In this document: positions 1 to 7,680 of the stretch, piece by piece | Layout: each line of letters starts with the position of its first letter | Numbering within the stretch: the stretch's first letter is position 1 | Assembly: GCF_014652535.1 (NCBI RefSeq) | Contig: NZ_BMYZ01000001.1 | Coordinates: 1,550,001 to 1,614,000 of the forward strand | Length of the DNA: 64,000 bases | Direction of reading: 5' to 3' | DNA from: Cellvibrio zantedeschiae | GTDB taxonomy: Bacteria; Pseudomonadota; Gammaproteobacteria; Pseudomonadales; Cellvibrionaceae | Program-made: the position numbers and the translations under genes | Notes under the pieces: generated by a model | Told to the model about the DNA's origin: nothing | Seen by the model: only the letters and a program-made list of their open reading frames with translations | Databases searched by the model: none

Positions 1-2
1 TT

Positions 3-545
3 CAACCTGTGTGGGTAGAGCTAGGTTTATTGTTAAGCTCTGTGTTTTATTTATTTCGCTTTCAGGGGCCGTACAATGGCGGTAGTGATGCAATGGGGAT
101 ATTGGTCCTGTTTAGCCTGTTCTTATCGCATCTAGCCTCCACACATTTTTGGCAGGAAATTGCATTGGGATATCTTGCTTTCCAGTTGACCTTTTCTTAC
201 TTCCAATCCGGCTACATTAAAGTTATCAATGTCGAGTGGCGAAATGGCCGTGCGCTGCAGGATGTATTTTCGATCACCGCTTATCCTGTCAGCGATAAAA
301 TAAGACTATGGGGTAAATCGACACGGCTTATGTGCATTATGAGTTGGGTGGTGATTTTATTTGAATTAGCGTTTCCGTTTTCATTGCTAAATCAAATAAC
401 ATTTCTAATCGCATTAGTTATTGCAGGAATATTTCATTTTGCGAATGCATGGCTTTTTGGGCTTAATCGATTTTTTTGGATATGGCCTGCCGGTTTCCCC
501 ATTCTTTTTTGGTTCCAATCCCGCGTAATTTTTCCTTTCGTTTAA
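3..545 (+). CDS. HTTM-domain-like integral membrane protein, 5' truncated by window edge
   Basis: The frame is open from the first bases of the window, so the N-terminus lies outside; a GTG at 9 is only the first possible start inside it. What remains (about 180 residues) is very hydrophobic, with four or five membrane segments. It carries a YNGGSD motif early in the visible part, typical of the HTTM / vitamin-K-dependent carboxylase-like membrane family, and a conserved-looking patch around FSYFQSGYIKV. No catalytic assignment is possible from this fragment. Many bacterial HTTM proteins are of unknown function, so the family call is moderate and the role is unknown. Confidence 0.6.
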   Translation, partial: QPVWVELGLLLSSVFYLFRFQGPYNGGSDAMGILVLFSLFLSHLASTHFWQEIALGYLAFQLTFSYFQSGYIKVINVEWRNGRALQDVFSITAYPVSDKIRLWGKSTRLMCIMSWVVILFELAFPFSLLNQITFLIALVIAGIFHFANAWLFGLNRFFWIWPAGFPILFWFQSRVIFPFV

Positions 546-581
546 TTAAAAAATATACTTGATTTCTATTATTTTCTGTCC

Positions 582-610
582 TTGACACAGTCCTTGTTAC
601 TGCCTTTACT
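582..610 (+). promoter_or_regulatory. Sigma-70-type promoter for the secreted sensor-like gene
   Basis: A perfect TTGACA (-35) at 582-587 is followed after 17 nt by TTTACT (-10) at 605-610. It lies about 50 bp upstream of the ATG at 662, which has a GGAGCAGGA ribosome-binding site. It would drive the sensor-like gene and the chemotaxis gene behind it. Confidence 0.55.
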
Positions 611-661
611 TTATTAAGTTAGGCGTAGCTTTGGCACATTAATCATTTATGGGAGCAGGAA

Positions 662-1279
662 ATGAAAGCGTTTATTTATTTCGTACAATTGGGAGTGGCA
701 GGGATATTTGGCTTGTTAACAGCAACAAGTGCTATGGCTGAAGATGTTCCTCCGGCTGTTACTGCTTTGCTTCCAGTAATTAAAAAATGGGGTGAAGATC
801 CAATTTTAGTTGCCGCTGTAAAAGAACAGAATGCCAAGGCTATGACACTCGATCAAATACAAAAGCGGGATAAAGAATGGATGGCGACGACAGGTATGGA
901 TGACCAAATGAAAGCCATGATGAAAAATGCTGGTGCTCAGGAGTTGGACAAGCTCGAGGCAACCAAACCTTATTTCTTTGAAAGCATTCTTATGGATAAT
1001 CAGGGTGCGAATGTTGCAATGACTAATAAGACATCTGATTACTGGCAAGGTGATGAACCCAAATTTACCAACGCGTTTAAAGTGGGCGGCGTGGATATAG
1101 GTAAAAGTAAATTCGATGACAGCGCCAAAGCTTATTTGATTCAGGTTTCTGTCCTGTACTTGATGGCGGTAAAGCCATTGGCGCTTTGTGTGTTGGTATT
1201 AATCTGGATGAACTCGATAAAGCGAAATAATTATAGGCCCAAGCATGGATTGGTTTTACGGATTAAAAATTCGCAATAA
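662..1279 (+). CDS. Secreted PDC/Cache-like sensor protein, frameshifted near its C-terminus
   Basis: The N-terminus is a clear signal peptide with probable cleavage after SAMA (residue 26), so the product should be periplasmic. The body resembles small single-Cache/PDC-type proteins encoded next to chemotaxis receptors. As read, the frame changes character after residue 163, becomes an odd hydrophobic and basic tail, and overlaps the next gene. In the neighbouring frame from 1153 the text continues as [16 protein letters not shown], the usual end of this family, and stops at 1230, 14 bp before the receptor gene. One missing base after 1152 explains this and would restore a protein of about 189 residues. 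It may be a genuine mutation or an assembly error. The neighbour suggests a ligand-sensing partner of the receptor (inference). Confidence 0.6.
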   Translation: MKAFIYFVQLGVAGIFGLLTATSAMAEDVPPAVTALLPVIKKWGEDPILVAAVKEQNAKAMTLDQIQKRDKEWMATTGMDDQMKAMMKNAGAQELDKLEATKPYFFESILMDNQGANVAMTNKTSDYWQGDEPKFTNAFKVGGVDIGKSKFDDSAKAYLIQVSVLYLMAVKPLALCVLVLIWMNSIKRNNYRPKHGLVLRIKNSQ

Positions 1280-2891
1280 AATAATGGTTCCCATTGCCAT
1301 CATAGGTTTAATGATGTTGGCAATGGGAATCCTGGTGCTTTATAAGTTTGAGCTCATTGATAACAAAGTCCGGCAGTTGGGCGAAGTGAATTTATCGGCT
1401 ACTAATTATTTGTTAGTAGCCGATGCTGATGTTCATAAAGTCCTGGTTGAAGAACGCAGTATGCTGTTTCTCAATCCAGATTCCCCTGAATTTTCTACAT
1501 CGGTTACTAATCACCAAAAAAGTCTGCAAAGTGCCCACGAAAAAATGGCTGCCTTTAATAAGTTGATGCATGAAGAGGAATTTAAGGGCGCATATAATCA
1601 ATATGAAATAGCACGTGATAAATGGGAGCAGCTAACTAAAACAGTTGTATCTGCTCGCCAGAGTAATACGCGTGAGGGCAGGACTACGGCAATTGAAATA
1701 AGCTTTAAAGATGGTAACGCCGCATTTGAAGATATGCGTGTAGCAATTTATACGCTTAAGGGAAACGTGCAGTCAAAAGCGTCAGAGGCAATGCAGCAGT
1801 CTCACGATGCTGTTAAACGTAGTTATTTCGTCATTATCGTTTTTATTGTTATCAGCATAGCGGTAGCACTGGTAATGCTCTATTTAATACCTCGCCTTAT
1901 TCTTGAACCTGTTTACAAGATGCAAAAATTCATCAAATCACTTGCGGGTGATGGTGGTGATTTAACACATAAAATCCCCATCCAGTATTACGACGAAATT
2001 GGTAACTTGGGCGAAACTATCAATGAATTTATTGAAAACTTGCGCGGCTTGCTTGCACGAGTTATAGGAATGGGCGAAGTTTTTGACAAGCAGGCTTCAA
2101 CTCTCGCTGCGCTCGCCAATAAAAATTCAACCTTGGTCCAAAAAGAAACACATGAAGTTGCCTTGGTAGCAAGTGCCATCACAGAGCTTTCAACGTCCGT
2201 TCAAGCCATGGCAGATACGGCTATTCAGGCGGCTGATCGAACTCAGCTTGCCCAGCAAGAAAGCAAGAATGGATTGGGCGTAGTCAAAAATACCATTAAA
2301 GCGATTGATCGTTTAGCGAATGAAGTACAAAAATCTGCCAGTGTTATTGTTGAACTCAACGCAGAAAGCGGAAGCATTGCCAGTGTTGTCAATGTTATTA
2401 AAAGTATCGCTGAGCAAATTAATTTGCTGGCTTTAAATGCCGCTATTGAAGCCGCGCGTGCGGGTGAGCAGGGTAGAGGTTTTGCGGTAGTGGCAGATTC
2501 AGTGCGCGAACTTGCATTTCGAACTGCGGAATCAACCCAGGAGATACAGGCAATGATCGGCCGCTTGCAAGCGAGTGCAACTTCAGCGGTAAATGCCATG
2601 CAGGCAAGCCAGTCAATTGCGCAGGAGTCTGTCACTGAGGCCAGTGCAGCGGGCGATGCCCTGCAAAAAATAGATGATGCGGTTAGTCAGGTTACCCAGT
2701 TAAATTCACAAATTGCTGCGGCGGTTGACCAGCAATCGCAAGTTGCAGGTGAAATAAGCGAGAACACAAATAATATATCGCTTTATGCCCAGGACGCAGA
2801 TGGTTTAGCGAAAAATGTCGAAGGTGCGTCGGAAGAATTGGCACAGGTAGCCAGTTCCCTGCATGAAGAACTCTATAAATTTAAAATTTAG
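1245..2891 (+). CDS. Methyl-accepting chemotaxis protein
   Basis: A 548-residue transmembrane chemoreceptor. Membrane segments lie at about 13-33 and 193-215 and enclose a periplasmic region of about 160 residues of helical type with no recognisable Cache fold. A HAMP domain (about 216-268) and a long cytoplasmic coiled-coil follow. The signalling tip is unmistakable at about 392-423, with [20 protein letters not shown] and [10 protein letters not shown], which bind CheA and CheW. No C-terminal CheR-tethering pentapeptide is seen; it ends in KFKI. It follows the secreted sensor-like gene closely, so a periplasmic binding protein feeding this receptor is plausible. The ribosome-binding site is weak. 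Confidence 0.93.
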   Translation: MDWFYGLKIRNKIMVPIAIIGLMMLAMGILVLYKFELIDNKVRQLGEVNLSATNYLLVADADVHKVLVEERSMLFLNPDSPEFSTSVTNHQKSLQSAHEKMAAFNKLMHEEEFKGAYNQYEIARDKWEQLTKTVVSARQSNTREGRTTAIEISFKDGNAAFEDMRVAIYTLKGNVQSKASEAMQQSHDAVKRSYFVIIVFIVISIAVALVMLYLIPRLILEPVYKMQKFIKSLAGDGGDLTHKIPIQYYDEIGNLGETINEFIENLRGLLARVIGMGEVFDKQASTLAALANKNSTLVQKETHEVALVASAITELSTSVQAMADTAIQAADRTQLAQQESKNGLGVVKNTIKAIDRLANEVQKSASVIVELNAESGSIASVVNVIKSIAEQINLLALNAAIEAARAGEQGRGFAVVADSVRELAFRTAESTQEIQAMIGRLQASATSAVNAMQASQSIAQESVTEASAAGDALQKIDDAVSQVTQLNSQIAAAVDQQSQVAGEISENTNNISLYAQDADGLAKNVEGASEELAQVASSLHEELYKFKI

Positions 2892-2967
2892 CAATATTTA
2901 AGCTTAAGAATTCCGCTAAAACGTACAGCAGGGCATTTCGCTGTTAAAATGGGCGCAATTTCAGCTC

Positions 2968-4305
2968 ATGGTTCCCGCAATGGCAATTCCCAACAAAATC
3001 CCTTATGACACTTTATTTGATTTATGGCGCAACTGGCTTTCACAAAATGAATGGGGTGCGCTCGATAAATGGTTAAAAAATCAGCTCCGTAAAAATACCA
3101 ATCCTTATTCCGAGTTTGCGTCTTCAAAAAACCAAAACCGCGAACTCAGCTTATGTATGTTTTCTGCCATGCGCTATTTTCAATTGGCCTGCGCGATGGA
3201 AGAAAGCTACCAGAAGCAAGAAATTCCAAACTGGAACGAGTGGGATAAAGCCTGGGAAAAATCCAGCGCAAAAAAGATTCCTGTCGCCGCGTTTTGGTTT
3301 TGGATTGCCTTGCGTGAAAAAAATGAGAACGCAGCGCCGAAAGCGTTGCGTGACGCTACGGCACGCAAAGAATGGTTTGATAAGCTGGAAAAATATTTTA
3401 GCGTGAGCGAACAGCCAGAAGATTTGCTCTTGTGGGCGGGATTGCGCCCACAGTGGTTAAATTTGTTGGAGGAGCGAAAAGACGCATCGCAATGGACTCA
3501 TGAGCAGCTTACGGATTTTATTGAGCAGCAAAATTCAACACCGCCACTATGGTTGCGAATTCAAAAAAATATACCACTTGAGGATGTTATCAAAAAACTC
3601 CAACAAGATTCGGTTCACGTAGAGTTGGATGAAGCAGGCCGTTTATTTGCTGCAGGTGGAAAACATTTATCTGGAGCGCAAGCGCATAAAGAAGGTTGGA
3701 TTGAAATCCAGGATTTGGCTAGCCAGCAAATTGCACTGGCTGTTGATGTTAAGCCAGGCCAAAAAGTGTGGGATGCCTGTGCCGGTGCCGGTGGAAAATC
3801 GTTGGCCATTGCGGCTAGAATGAATAACAAAGGTGTTGTGATAGCCACAGATTTGCATGGCTATAAATTGGAAGAATTAAAGCGCCGCAGCAAGCGCGCA
3901 GAATTTCACAACATTCGCAGCTTTGAATGGTCTGGCGATGAGCCTTTGCGCCTACCAAAAGAAATTGCACAGCAGCAAGGTTTTGATTGGGTGCTGGTTG
4001 ATGCGCCCTGCAGTTCATCCGGAACCTGGCGACGCAACCCTGATGCACGTTGGCGTTTCAACGAAAAAGATACGCAGGAGTTGGTGGAGCTACAGCAACA
4101 AATTTTGCGTAATGTTGTTACAGCAGTACGAGCTAATGGTCATGTTGTCTATGCAACCTGTAGTTGGCAAGCGAGTGAAAATGAAACGCAAGTAGATTGG
4201 TTTTTGAAAGCTCACCCTGAGTTCGCACTGGTGTCGCAAAAAATGTTGGGTTCACCAGAACAAAATTCAGATGCAATGTTTGTTGCAGTGCTAAAAAAGA
4301 ATTAA
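2968..4305 (+). CDS. RsmB/NOP-family RNA (cytosine-5) methyltransferase
   Basis: A 445-residue SAM-dependent m5C methyltransferase of the RsmB/Nop2/Sun family. The SAM loop DACAGAGGKS is at about 268-277, the motif IV cysteine in DAPCSSSGTW at about 345-354, and the motif VI cysteine in YATCSWQ near 394. These two cysteines are the family's release and nucleophile residues. The N-terminal 220 residues are less typical and lack an obvious NusB-like part. 16S rRNA is the likely substrate by analogy, but the exact position cannot be told. The first ATG (2968) is used; a second ATG at 2980 is also possible, and neither has a strong ribosome-binding site. A TAAAAT hexamer at 2944 may be its -10. 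Confidence 0.85.
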   Translation: MVPAMAIPNKIPYDTLFDLWRNWLSQNEWGALDKWLKNQLRKNTNPYSEFASSKNQNRELSLCMFSAMRYFQLACAMEESYQKQEIPNWNEWDKAWEKSSAKKIPVAAFWFWIALREKNENAAPKALRDATARKEWFDKLEKYFSVSEQPEDLLLWAGLRPQWLNLLEERKDASQWTHEQLTDFIEQQNSTPPLWLRIQKNIPLEDVIKKLQQDSVHVELDEAGRLFAAGGKHLSGAQAHKEGWIEIQDLASQQIALAVDVKPGQKVWDACAGAGGKSLAIAARMNNKGVVIATDLHGYKLEELKRRSKRAEFHNIRSFEWSGDEPLRLPKEIAQQQGFDWVLVDAPCSSSGTWRRNPDARWRFNEKDTQELVELQQQILRNVVTAVRANGHVVYATCSWQASENETQVDWFLKAHPEFALVSQKMLGSPEQNSDAMFVAVLKKN

Positions 4306-4321
4306 ATCCCAATACAAAAAA

Positions 4322-4355
4322 TGGCGGAAGGTGATAAGCCTTCCGCCACTTTTTT
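4322..4355. terminator. Bidirectional intrinsic terminator between convergent genes
   Basis: Perfect 10-bp stem TGGCGGAAGG / CCTTCCGCCA (4322-4331 with 4339-4348) and a 7-nt loop. It is followed by a T run on the plus strand, and is flanked by a run of A on the left that gives a T run for minus transcripts. It separates the methyltransferase from the convergent arabinofuranosidase gene. Confidence 0.85.
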
Positions 4356-4377
4356 ATCTTTCGCTAAAGCTTAATCC

Positions 4378-6465
4378 TTATGCTTTTGGAAAGTGAAAGA
4401 TTTTGATGGCAGCTGGTGCAAGCTGGAAGCGGGTAGAGCGTGCATCAAAAGATGATTCCTGAATAACAACATCAGGTTTTTTTCCAACCACGTTTGTTGC
4501 CTCAAGATTTTTGCCAATCAAACTCCAGGCTTTGCCTTGAGCGCTTGCGCTAAAACCTTCGAAAAATAAATCGAGGCTCTGCGTAGTTTCTGTCGGGTTA
4601 ACAACAGCAACTGTCAGCGTTTTCCCATCTTTGGTCAATGCAGCCATTACATCCAAAGGATAGGTTGCGCTTCCGGTATTCACTTTTGGTTGATCGCCGC
4701 CTGCAGGATATTGCGGTGCAGGTTGCGGAGAGTTGCCACTTACACCAACAGGAATACTTCCAAAATGTTGGTTGTACAGCTGGAATACGCGACCTTTGGC
4801 ACTAATGGTTGAACCTGTAGGTGTAACATTAAGCCACGCGGTCGCCATGGTATAGCCGGCCATATCAATAAAGTCGGTATGCTTGAAAAATTCGTGGAAA
4901 GCGATTGCAACTGCCAAAGTGCCTTTCATGCTATCGCGGAAACTGAACGCCCATTCATCAAAAAATACTTTCACTTTCCCATCGTTTAATTCAGGGAAAG
5001 CTTTTTTGTATTCTTCCCATGCGTCAGCCATTGTCGCAACACGTTGTGCGGGCTGTCTGGCCCATTCAGTTAATGATTGCTTAACATCGAACAGCTTTCC
5101 GGTTTTTAAATCAAAGCGTTTGTTTTCTGGTGGATAAGCGTGAGTCGCTAGAGCATCAAATTTGCCTTTGGAGTTTTTGAACATCCCATAAGCCCAATCG
5201 CGCTCAGAACCAACTTTCACTTCGGGTTGCCCTTCAATGAAAATGCCTTGGCCTGTTGTCATTTCATCCACAAAACCACCAGGGGCGATGATGTAAATGG
5301 AAGGATCAGCTTTGCGCATCGCATCGGCAAACAGATTGTGCTTAATGACATATTGTTCACGAGACATGTGACCAAATTGCCAGTGTCCGTACATCTCGTT
5401 GCCGATGTTCCAATATTTAACTTTGTAAGGTTCTTTGCGACCATTTGCGGCGCGTTTTGCGCCCCAGAATGTGTCAGCGGCACCATTCACATATTCAACA
5501 ATTTCTGCACCGGAGCGAGGTTCACCGTAGCCGGTGTTAACACACCAGTAAGGTTCGCAATTGATGAGTTCGCACATTAACAAAAGCTCATCCAATCCTG
5601 CGTCGTTAGGTTGCAGTGCTTTCCAAACAGGATCAAAAACGGGTGGGCGTTTGTCCGGATCACCAATGGTGTCTTTCCAATCGTAAGCAGAAATGAAATT
5701 ACCGCCGGGCATGCGCAAAATTTTACAATCCATCTCTTTCATCAGCGCAATGGTATCGGCGCGGAAACCTTTGATATTGTCGGCAGGCATTAAGGAGACT
5801 ACGCCCACACGGAAGCTACCGGAACCAGTGGCGGTAATTTCGAATCGTGCTTCAGTGGTATTGGTTTTTGCAGTGAATTTAAAAGGAAGGGTATTCCATT
5901 CTTTGGATGCTCTTACCTTTACGGTTTGTTTGTTTTTTCCTTCCACGAGCGATATTGAAATTTCGGTGTCTTGCTCTGCACTAACAACAATTCTGCCTGT
6001 ATAAGCTTTTCCGCTGGTGAGTGCGACATGGGATTGCGCAATACCTGTTGGAGTTGAGGAAAGCTTAACAACCGGGCTGTGCTTACCTACATAAGCATTA
6101 GTTTCATCCAATGAAATATCAGATGGTGAACCTATGGCGGTCCATTTATGGATATAGGCCATTGCTGCACGGAAGTTCGCCGGATCTGGTTTTGGCTCTT
6201 CAACTTGCAAAATGCCGTAATAAAATTTGCGATCGTGTAGAACTTCTGCCCACATTGTGTGGTTGATAATATTTGCGCCGTGTTCGAGGAATCCACCGTA
6301 AATGTAGGGATTAATCGGAGGAAATTTTTGGTTGGTATCAATAACACCTTTAAGCGGTGCTGAAGTTGACGCTGCGGCAGCATAGGGTGGAACACTCAAC
6401 GCGCCTGCAAGCCCTGCAGTTCCCAAAAGCATATTTCGTCTTGTGATTGCTGATAATTTATCCAC
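4378..6465 (-). CDS. Tat-exported GH51 alpha-L-arabinofuranosidase
   Basis: A 695-residue exported glycosidase that removes arabinofuranosyl side chains from arabinan or arabinoxylan. The N-terminus has a twin-arginine signal (TRRNMLLG, then a hydrophobic stretch to about residue 31). The catalytic barrel begins at GGFLEHG. Residues of about 110-215 look like an inserted carbohydrate-binding beta domain, as in many GH51 enzymes. The acid/base is E357 in NIGNEMYG and the nucleophile E504 in VFFDEW, both well-conserved GH51 contexts. A beta domain closes the protein. It lies 322 bp downstream of a same-strand esterase gene, which suggests joint action on acetylated arabinoxylan (inference). A dyad at 6499-6524 in its leader may be regulatory. 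Confidence 0.92.
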   Translation of the reverse strand: MDKLSAITRRNMLLGTAGLAGALSVPPYAAAASTSAPLKGVIDTNQKFPPINPYIYGGFLEHGANIINHTMWAEVLHDRKFYYGILQVEEPKPDPANFRAAMAYIHKWTAIGSPSDISLDETNAYVGKHSPVVKLSSTPTGIAQSHVALTSGKAYTGRIVVSAEQDTEISISLVEGKNKQTVKVRASKEWNTLPFKFTAKTNTTEARFEITATGSGSFRVGVVSLMPADNIKGFRADTIALMKEMDCKILRMPGGNFISAYDWKDTIGDPDKRPPVFDPVWKALQPNDAGLDELLLMCELINCEPYWCVNTGYGEPRSGAEIVEYVNGAADTFWGAKRAANGRKEPYKVKYWNIGNEMYGHWQFGHMSREQYVIKHNLFADAMRKADPSIYIIAPGGFVDEMTTGQGIFIEGQPEVKVGSERDWAYGMFKNSKGKFDALATHAYPPENKRFDLKTGKLFDVKQSLTEWARQPAQRVATMADAWEEYKKAFPELNDGKVKVFFDEWAFSFRDSMKGTLAVAIAFHEFFKHTDFIDMAGYTMATAWLNVTPTGSTISAKGRVFQLYNQHFGSIPVGVSGNSPQPAPQYPAGGDQPKVNTGSATYPLDVMAALTKDGKTLTVAVVNPTETTQSLDLFFEGFSASAQGKAWSLIGKNLEATNVVGKKPDVVIQESSFDARSTRFQLAPAAIKIFHFPKA

Positions 6466-6498
6466 GATTTTTTCCTGAAAGTAATTTTTATTAAACGA

Positions 6499-6524
6499 AA
6501 ATAGATAAGTTTTGCTATCTATTT
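6499..6524. promoter_or_regulatory. Dyad symmetry upstream of the arabinofuranosidase gene
   Basis: AAATAGATA at 6499-6507 is repeated inverted as TATCTATTT at 6516-6524 with 8 bases between. It begins 34 bases upstream of the start codon. It could be an operator for a carbohydrate-responsive regulator or a leader hairpin; the sequence alone does not decide. Confidence 0.35.
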
Positions 6525-6751
6525 CTCGATCATTAACGTGAAGAGTGAAGCCTGGCCGGAGATTTTATGAGGTGCTTTTCCAAGCACTATTTATAGGGCG
6601 AATAAGTGTTGGTTATTGCCCATTTATGTTCAAATGCTAACAGCATTGTTTATACATTACTATAGTAATTCTATAAGACAAATTGGTGTGGATGTAAAGA
6701 ATTGCAGCGGAATTATTCAAATAAAAAGGAAGTTTAAAAGTGGGGTAGACA

Positions 6752-6777
6752 CGCTGAAGGCAAGGGCGCCTTCAGCG
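6752..6777 (-). terminator. Stem-loop after the esterase gene
   Basis: CGCTGAAGGC at 6752-6761 pairs with GCCTTCAGCG at 6768-6777 across a 6-base loop, 10 bases beyond the minus-strand esterase stop codon. No clear U tract follows, so it may be an RNA 3'-end stabiliser rather than an efficient terminator. Confidence 0.45.
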
Positions 6778-6787
6778 ATAATTAGGC

Positions 6788-7663
6788 TTATGGAGTGGCA
6801 ATCGGGGCAGGGATAAATTGTGAGTCAATTAGCCAATCGGCCAATCTCTGTGGCCAATCGCGAAGGCCTTTGAGGCTTGTGCGTTTGCCCATGTTGAACG
6901 CGTGATCACCCTTTGCATAAAGATGTATCTCTGCGGGGATTTTGGCGGCGTGGTACAGCTGGGCTAAATCAATAATAGGTTTTGCGCAGCAGGCATCGTC
7001 CATAGCGGCAACCATAAAGGCGGGTGGTGCCTTGTCATCAAGACTGGTTGGAACCCAAAGTGGTCCCGGATATACCAAAATCTGGAAGTTGGGTTTGCCA
7101 TTAACGCGATCAATAGGATCTTTAGCTTTGGCATCGCCATCGCCTGAACCATAGGCAACACTCGCAACAACTTCTCCACCGGCAGAGAACCCCATGATTC
7201 CAATTTTGTTGGGGTCAATACCAAATTCAGCAGCGCGGCTGCGAATGGTGCGCATTGCGCGATAGGCATCTTGTTGCGGATGTATATCAAGCGAGTAGGG
7301 TGAATTTTCTTGTCTGGCTAAACGATATTTCAATACGAATACGGTAATACCCAACTTATTCAAAAATTGCGCAGCATCGCGGCCCTCTGAATTAAATACC
7401 AGGTTTCTGTGGCCACCACCGGGTGCAACTAAAATTGCAGTGCTATTCGCAATTTCTTTTGGAGGTTTGAATACGACGATGGAAGGATTGTTGATATCCC
7501 TGACCCACCAGTCTTGCGCAGATTCTGGTTTATCTTTTAGTTTTTCGAAACCGGGAGCGCCTTTTTTCCACAAATAAATAACTTGTGGTTCGTCGGCCAT
7601 TGCAATATTGGTAAATACTAAAGCTACGGCTGTAATAATGAGATTGAAAAAAAGTTTATGCAT
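6788..7663 (-). CDS. Secreted alpha/beta-hydrolase, acetyl(xylan)-esterase-like
   Basis: A 291-residue alpha/beta-hydrolase with a signal peptide ending near AMADEP (about residue 23). The oxyanion region is VAPGGGH, the nucleophile S160 lies in GFSAG, an acidic residue occurs in AAMDDACC, and H254 lies in GDHAFNMG, which completes a plausible triad. The family contains acetyl-xylan and related carbohydrate esterases. The kinase stop codon lies only 17 bp upstream, and a GAGGA ribosome-binding site is present, so it may be co-transcribed with the kinase/phosphatase genes. The GH51 gene follows on the same strand. It is clearly related to the esterase at 63186-64000. The precise substrate is not shown. 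Confidence 0.82.
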   Translation of the reverse strand: MHKLFFNLIITAVALVFTNIAMADEPQVIYLWKKGAPGFEKLKDKPESAQDWWVRDINNPSIVVFKPPKEIANSTAILVAPGGGHRNLVFNSEGRDAAQFLNKLGITVFVLKYRLARQENSPYSLDIHPQQDAYRAMRTIRSRAAEFGIDPNKIGIMGFSAGGEVVASVAYGSGDGDAKAKDPIDRVNGKPNFQILVYPGPLWVPTSLDDKAPPAFMVAAMDDACCAKPIIDLAQLYHAAKIPAEIHLYAKGDHAFNMGKRTSLKGLRDWPQRLADWLIDSQFIPAPIATP

Positions 7664-7680
7664 ACATTTGTTCCTCGTGT

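Larger units (their letters stand above)
6466..6787. other. Non-coding interval upstream of the arabinofuranosidase gene
   Basis: There is no convincing gene in these 322 bases. They hold an AT-rich promoter region for the minus-strand arabinofuranosidase gene, a 9-bp inverted repeat at 6499-6524, and a 10-bp stem-loop at 6752-6777 just past the end of the esterase gene. That stem-loop lacks a clear T run. Confidence 0.6.

Noticed and set aside
6616-6816. Short plus-strand frame between esterase and arabinofuranosidase
   Set aside because: No ribosome-binding site, unusual composition, and it runs into the antisense of the esterase gene.
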